A stretch of DNA of 25,055 nucleotides from Ophioceras dolichostomum. Its lineage: Eukaryota; Ascomycota; Sordariomycetes; Magnaporthales; Ophioceraceae. The stretch covers positions 1-25,055 of the forward strand of contig PYST01000471.1 of NCBI GenBank assembly GCA_003049485.1. Reading direction: 5' to 3'. The position numbers and the translations under genes are program-made. Position 1 is the stretch's first letter, and each line of letters begins with the position of its first letter. Shown here piece after piece: positions 20,483 through 25,055 of this stretch. Under the pieces are notes generated by a model. That model saw only the letters and a program-made list of their open reading frames with translations, searched no databases and was not told the DNA's origin.

Positions 20483-21649
20483 ATCTGCGCCTGCGCCTCC
20501 GCTGCTTGAGCCTGCTGCACTCTGCTCTTCACTAGCAGCGCCACCGCCGCCTCGACTGTCGCCGCTCTCATCCCGCACGAGCAAGGCCGGGACACTCGTG
20601 CGCGCCGAGACGGAGTTCCGAATGGTCCGCGACCGGATGTGCCAGTCTACTGCGGCCTGGACGGAAGCGAAACCCATCGGCCGGGTTGCCAGGTACGTCT
20701 GCATGCTCTTGAGCGCGTCCATGGCTGAGCCCTCGACCACGTCCAGCACGGCGAACCCGAGCACGCTGTCGCCCAGCTTGAACGACTTGGCCAGGTCCGT
20801 CACCACGGCGCCGCCGAGGGAGTGGCCCACCAGCACCATCGGGGGTAAGGCGGGCCACTTCATGGCGTCCTTGGTGGCGAGGATGACGGCGTACAGGTCT
20901 GCCGAGAGTGTGTTGAGGCTGAGGTCGAGCGGTTGCTCACTGGCGGCGCCACCAGATGGTGGCCCCGTGACGGTGGTCAGGCCGTGGCCGCGGGCATCCA
21001 GAGACAGGATTCCCGCCGTGGGCAGCCGCTTCCGGATCTCGGAGGCCACGACAGCGAAGGACAGCCCGGATGAGCCCCCGCCGTGGTGCATCACGAAGAG
21101 GGGGCCCTTGCTGCCGACCGGTGAAGTGAGGTAGGCGTGGAATGTCACGCCATCTGAGGTTGGCAGGAAGAGCTCGCGCTCAAAATATGTCGTCCACGGT
21201 ATGACTTCCAAGGTCCTGCCTCTAGCTACACTGTGTGGTAAGGTGCGAAGCCAAGTTTGTCAGCATATTCTTCTTTCATGAGAAGATGCTTTCTAGGTAC
21301 AACCGAGAAAAGAAATAAGGTAGTTGGATAACTCCAGCCTGCTTGGTACCTACCCTTGTGGTCTGGCAAACAAATTCTGCCGTGGAGAGGGAACGACGGT
21401 CCCCGTCGATGAGGCCGAAGAAGCAGACGACGAGTCGTCATCGGCGAACTCGGGCAGCTCTGGCACGGTGCCCGACTCGCCGCCGTCATCATCTACTTCC
21501 ATCAGCTCCGGAAGAGCCGTCTCTGTCCCCGTTCCGGTCGCCGTCCCCGTCCCTGCATCGAGATCATTGCCCAGAAAACGAGGTGGCGGCATCATGCTAC
21601 CATCCAGAGGAGCTCTCGATTTTGCCCATTTCCTCTGCAGGTCACTCAT
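20031..21649 (-). CDS. PPE1: Protein phosphatase 2A methylesterase (PPE1 / PME-1)
   Basis: Alpha/beta hydrolase that removes the methyl ester from the C-terminal leucine of the PP2A catalytic subunit, opposing the Ppm1/LCMT1 methyltransferase. Minus-strand exons: 21649-21354, 21230-20278, 20197-20031 (1416 nt, 471 residues). The introns are 123 and 80 bp, and the junctions read ARPQG|VARGRTLEVIPW and TIGQMQG|KYALQVFPEAGHF. The triad is visible: nucleophile S236 (LVGHSLGG), D262 (AVLDVVEGSAMDAL) and H429 (EAGHFIHED). The oxyanion-side motif is VMHHGGGSSGLSF, and SLDARGHG follows. The N-terminus (about 1-100) is acidic and Ser-rich. A Gly-Thr repeat insertion (about residues 355-370) sits between the cap and the C-terminal core, encoded by a TGTGCC microsatellite (plus-strand view). 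It is somewhat longer than the animal enzyme mainly because of these low-complexity parts. It shares a divergent promoter region with the RNA ligase gene. Confidence 0.95.
20450..20497. repeat. TGTGCC hexanucleotide microsatellite in PPE1 exon 2
   Basis: Five perfect tgtgcc units (20450-20479) followed by three degenerate ones. On the minus strand it encodes a Gly-Thr dipeptide run running into Asp-Ala-Gly. The hexamer keeps frame, so length change would only alter linker length. Confidence 0.9.
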
Positions 21650-22804
21650 GCCGCCGAGCGGGATGGATTAAAAAAGGGTCGCCCGTCGTGTGAGCCTTCG
21701 CCCAGTTTAAGAAGGAAAGCAGGGATTCCAAATCAGGCCATGGAGCTCTCCCAACGTGGAGCAACAGCAGACGACCCCGCGGACACACCGTTCGCAGAGA
21801 GTCGATGAGCAATCAGTGTGCAGCTTCTGTGAGGCTTAGGCAAAGAAATAGTCTTTTGGCGAGTTCTGATAAAATTGGTGCTCGGAAATCGCCCTGTTTG
21901 TCTGTCCTATTCGTAGTATGAATGAGATCATAACGCCAGCTGGTGATGATGCAATCAACGGATTCATGTTGGCACTGACAACAGTTGCGTGTTGGCTCTC
22001 ATACACACACAGAACAGTGCGGATAGCTGAGGTCGCTGGAGGCAGTGGGGTTCAGTCACAGCAGAGCCAAATATGTGTAGGTAGCAGCTAAACACTAATT
22101 CTGGCCACGGTGGAAGGAAATAACGCGCTATTCTTCATACACACTGTTGCAGCATTCCCACTCTGGTGACAAACACCGCTCAATCGGCTCCGGGAAGACC
22201 CAGGTCACCATACGAGACTATACGCGGCTGCGAATAATTTGAAAAGAGGTGCAGAGGCATATCATTGTAGGAAACTTGAAAGGCTAGCTCGACAGCATGA
22301 TATCTGACTGTTCTATCCGAAGCCGAGGGGTTGGTTGCCTCTTGGTCGTCAGCCCCAGCCTCAGCCCCAAGACGCAGCAGTAGCCCCCATCTACCTACCT
22401 ACCTACGGTTGGACACCTCGTTTCTGCCCCTATCGTCTACGGAAGGCTGTAAACAGAAGATGGTCGACTTGGCCAGCCAGACTGAATACTGCGGACTGCC
22501 CAGTTCATGCATTCAATTCCATGAGCTAGACGCCCATGTTGTGGCTTTTCCCCGGTGACTCACCCCTGTTCGGGGCTGCGATCAGCCGTGCAGGAGTCAA
22601 CGATCCTACTTAGAGACTCGACGGCGCCTCTTGAAGAAAGCTATAAGAGATGGATTCTCGTCGTCTTGTCGACATCCTGAGACTGTTTGCAACTCATCTT
22701 CGCTATCATTTTCATAGCTCATCTGCCGGAATACGGGGCAACGTCCAGTCGAAGTCGAAGCAGCGTCCCGCCCGTCACTGCTACCTCTTAGTCCCAAACC
22801 AGCC
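21650..22804. promoter_or_regulatory. Divergent promoter region between PPE1 and the RNA ligase gene
   Basis: 1.15 kb between two start codons pointing away from each other. The 150 bases before the ligase start contain no ATG, consistent with a short leader. A CCTA microsatellite (22391-22407) is present. I see no credible coding frame and no consensus element I would place with confidence. Confidence 0.55.
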
Positions 22805-24031
22805 ATGGGTCGAAAGCTGGTGACCCTCCGCCGGATCTCGGCCGTGCGGCCGATACCCAAGGCGGACCAGATCGAGGTGTCCGAGCTGGACGGCTGGCAA
22901 TGCGTCACCAAGAAGGGCGAGTTCCATCCAGGGGACGTGGCCGTCTTCTTCGAGATCGACAGCTTCTTGCCCGCATTGGACCCGCGCTGGGCTTTCCTGG
23001 CTCCCAAGTTCATCACCTCCCCAGACGGCAAGATCAAGGGGTTCCGCGTCAAGACGATCAAGATGCGTGGTCAGATCTCTCAGGGCCTTGCCCTGCAGCT
23101 CGCCATGTTCCCCGAGATCTCCGCCCATCTGAAGAAGATGAACGGTGACGCGGACGCGGATGTGGACGACGCCGCCCTCCTTGCCTCGGCAGCTCTCCTC
23201 CCTGACGGCTTCGAGTCCCTCCTCGGAGTAACCAAGTTTGACGCCGCCTCTGCCAGCGGCGGATGGACCGGCGACACAGCAACCGTCGCCGCGCTGGGGC
23301 CCCTACCGGACTTCATCCCGCGGACGGACCAGGAGCGCGCGCAGAACCTGACCCGCACACTTTTCGCTGAAGATGGCGACAATGACGACGCCCTTTTCCA
23401 GGAGACAACCAAGATGGACGGCTCTTCCATGACCGTCTACTGCGTCCACCCCGGCAGCACGGCGTTCGCGCTCCTCCCGCGCCTCAACCCCACCGGCGGC
23501 ACCGTCGCCAACGCATACGACGACACAGACAACACTTCAGAGTCGCAAATCAGCAGGATAGGCGTCTGCTCGCGCAACGTAGACCTCGTCGAGCGGCCAG
23601 GAAACCTCTTCTGGGACGTCGCGCTCCGGCACAACCTCCACGAGAAGCTCCGCAACCTACACCACCACCAAAGCCTCGCCATCCAGGGCGAGCTGTGCGG
23701 CAGCTCGATCCAGTCCAACTTCGAGGGCTTCGCCAGGAACGTGCACGAGTTCTTCATCTTCTCCGCCTGGGACGTCGACGCGCAGCGCCAGCTCCCTCCT
23801 CGAGAGGTCGAGGCGCTCGCGCGAGAGCTCGGGCTGTGCCACGTCCCCGTGTCCGGCTACTTCAGGCTTCGGGCGGACCTGGGCGTGTCGTCGCTTTCGG
23901 ACCTGCTGGCGCGCGCGGAGGGGACTGGGGTGAACGGGAAGAAGCGGGAGGGCGTCGTGTATAAGCGCGAGGATGGGGATTTCAGCTTCAAGGTTATTTC
24001 GAACTCGTACCTGCTTAAGCATGGTGAGTAG
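22805..24031 (+). CDS. RNA ligase, DRB0094 (Rnl5-like) family
   Basis: Single-exon frame of 408 residues matching the nucleotidyl-transferase RNA ligases typified by Deinococcus DRB0094. That family seals 3'-OH/5'-phosphate nicks in RNA-containing duplexes through a lysyl-AMP intermediate. The N-terminal part (about 1-110) resembles the small beta domain of that family (LVTLRRISAVRPIPKADQIE, GEFHPGDVAVFFEIDSFLP). Ligase motifs are in order: motif I TTKMDGSSMTVY with nucleophile K203, IQGELCG near 293-299, EFFIFSAWDV at 315-324, motif IV REGVVYK at 381-387, and motif V DFSFKVIS with K396. All expected catalytic lysines are present, so it should be active. A low-complexity acidic insert lies at 113-135. 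Fungi join tRNA halves with the unrelated-architecture Trl1, so the cellular role of this ligase is unknown. The start ATG at 22805 has an ATG-free 150-base leader. The end could be extended by splicing (see separate entry). Confidence 0.9.
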   Translation: MGRKLVTLRRISAVRPIPKADQIEVSELDGWQCVTKKGEFHPGDVAVFFEIDSFLPALDPRWAFLAPKFITSPDGKIKGFRVKTIKMRGQISQGLALQLAMFPEISAHLKKMNGDADADVDDAALLASAALLPDGFESLLGVTKFDAASASGGWTGDTATVAALGPLPDFIPRTDQERAQNLTRTLFAEDGDNDDALFQETTKMDGSSMTVYCVHPGSTAFALLPRLNPTGGTVANAYDDTDNTSESQISRIGVCSRNVDLVERPGNLFWDVALRHNLHEKLRNLHHHQSLAIQGELCGSSIQSNFEGFARNVHEFFIFSAWDVDAQRQLPPREVEALARELGLCHVPVSGYFRLRADLGVSSLSDLLARAEGTGVNGKKREGVVYKREDGDFSFKVISNSYLLKHGE

Positions 24032-24598
24032 GGAGGGGGTGAGAGAAGTGAGAGAATGGAAGGTTTGTCATGGATGGAGTTTTGGATCAATGTTTGTTGT
24101 AGGATAGGTACCACCTAATTAACGCATGTAGCAACAGAGTAACTTGATTTAATACCTTGGATAGTGGGAGACGGGGTCTATATGAGCAACGAGCAGACAA
24201 CCGAGAATCCATCCATTAGCTCCTTCAGGGAGATGGTAGGTAGATGCTGTTTTCTTTGTCCACGGAGTCTCTTCTCAAGTCTAACGACCACACAGCTTGG
24301 TAAATACAATGAGAGCGATGACGCGAGCACCTACTGGAACAAGACAACGGATCCAATGAAAGGTCTAAGGGGAATGTTGCCAGGAACGACCTGTAAACGT
24401 CTAAACAACCAGGCGGAGGCGTCGAAGTGGGACCAGGGCCTGGCTGCCAAGCTCTCTCCTCTGCCCGCGCTGGTGATTGTGGAGTGCCCAACGCATACCC
24501 GAGAACCTAGGTATGTACGGACTCCTATCACGGACTTCGAAATAATAAGCTCTCAGCAGGAAATTAGACAGATGGAAATTCTATACAAGGATAAATGA
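24024..24598 (+). other. Possible alternatively spliced C-terminal extension of the RNA ligase, or its 3'UTR
   Basis: The codon before the ligase stop overlaps a good donor (CATG|gtgagt at 24024). An acceptor at 24164 (ggatag) would continue in frame (VGDGVYMSNEQ...). A second candidate intron at 24236-24295 has gtaggt, a ctaac branch at 24281 and a cacacag acceptor. It is also frame-neutral and leads to a frame open until 24598. The translated extension has no recognised domain and weak codon bias, so simple termination at 24031 followed by a 3'UTR is more likely. Confidence 0.25.
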
Positions 24599-24952
24599 GT
24601 CGGACCAAGTTCCAGTGATCAATTCCAGGTTCACAGACAGTTCGCGGTGGGGTAGAGTTTTGGCGGGCGCAGCGGGGCATGAACGAACGAACAGGGACGG
24701 TGGGGTAGTTGCAGTGAGGGGTCCAGCAGCTTCCCCTACACGAAGCTCCAACACGAAGTGCACATGTAGCACGCACATAGCTCCATTGGCAAGGTAGGGT
24801 AGAAAAAGGACAGCCAGCTCGTTGACCGCCCCTTTCTCTGCGTTCGCGTCCTCCTCATTTTTTTTTCTGTTCCTTGACCCTATCCCTGCTTGCCTGCCTC
24901 GCCATACCGTCTACCCACTCGATTTCCCTCGACCAGCCAGACCTCGATCACA
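24032..24952. other. Spacer between the RNA ligase and phosphomannomutase genes
   Basis: About 0.9 kb between two genes on the same strand. It should hold the ligase 3' end and the phosphomannomutase promoter. The last 190 bases before the PMM start have no ATG and are strongly pyrimidine-rich (tttttttttctgttcc at 24858), as expected of a fungal leader and start-site region. Apart from the possible ligase extension, no gene is seen. Confidence 0.55.
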
Positions 24953-25055
24953 ATGGCGTCCTACCCACCTCTCGCCGAGCGGCCCCTTAAGAACACTATC
25001 TGCTTGTTCGATGTCGATGGCACCCTAACGCCTGCCCGCTTGGTTAGTCCCAAGA
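24953..25055 (+). CDS. SEC53: Phosphomannomutase, 5' end only (cut by window edge)
   Basis: The first 34 codons read MASYPPLAERPLKNTICLFD followed by VDGTLTPARLVSPK. The DVDGT motif supplies the two HAD-type catalytic aspartates (D20 nucleophile, D22 acid/base), and the ICLFDVDGTLTPAR context is characteristic of eukaryotic phosphomannomutase (PMM/Sec53). That enzyme is cytosolic and interconverts mannose-6-phosphate and mannose-1-phosphate for GDP-mannose synthesis and glycosylation. The start context is good (cacaATGgcg) and follows a pyrimidine-rich leader. The gene runs off the right end, so length, introns and the cap domain cannot be seen. Confidence 0.88.
   Translation, partial: MASYPPLAERPLKNTICLFDVDGTLTPARLVSPK

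Noticed and set aside
21938..22040. Box C/D snoRNA-like arrangement (GTGATGA at 21943, CTGA at 21975 and 22027, short flanking complement)
   Set aside because: The terminal stem is weak and offset from the D box by four bases, no convincing C' box is seen, and no guide target could be assigned.

Overview
The window looks like nuclear DNA of a filamentous ascomycete (Pezizomycotina, probably Sordariomycetes; species not determined). Coding exons are GC-rich with C/G-ending codons. Introns are mostly 60-200 bp with gtragt-like donors and ...yag acceptors. Spacers are long, and gene content is typical of the group (a group III HAMP-repeat histidine kinase, a SAM plus HMG-box protein, Dus2, PP2A methylesterase, phosphomannomutase). 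There are no operons, CRISPR arrays, rRNA or convincing tRNA genes. No transposon or virus was recognised.

Layout. 1-2933: no gene recognised. 2934-4080: probable long 5' leader of the first gene, split by a 405-bp 5'UTR intron and almost free of ATG. 4081-6562 (+): six-exon gene for a 605-residue SAM-domain/HMG-box nuclear protein. 6563-9232: convergent spacer with TAGGTACC-type tracts, a GGAAT microsatellite and an A16/G18 homopolymer ending in an N. 9233-14103 (-): six-exon gene for a 1378-residue Nik1/Os-1 class hybrid histidine kinase (HAMP array, HisKA, HATPase, receiver). 14104-14740: its probable leader, with one 6-codon uORF. 14741-18038: about 3.3 kb without a recognisable gene. 18062-19530 (+): two-exon tRNA-dihydrouridine synthase of the Dus2 family. 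20031-21649 (-): three-exon protein phosphatase methylesterase (PPE1/PME-1). 21650-22804: divergent promoter region. 22805-24031 (+): RNA ligase of the Deinococcus DRB0094 (Rnl5) type. 24953-end (+): 5' end of phosphomannomutase (SEC53/PMM), cut by the window edge.

The genes are independent housekeeping and signalling units. The kinase feeds the osmotic-stress HOG phosphorelay, PPE1 acts on PP2A, PMM supplies GDP-mannose, and Dus2 and the ligase act on RNA. The exon models were built by hand. Each spliced reading frame closes exactly and splice junctions restore family motifs, which is the main support for them. The points most worth a second look are the ATG-depleted leaders with uORFs (HMG gene, histidine kinase, Dus2), the DRB0094-type RNA ligase, and the exact 92-residue HAMP array with introns at or close to repeat borders.
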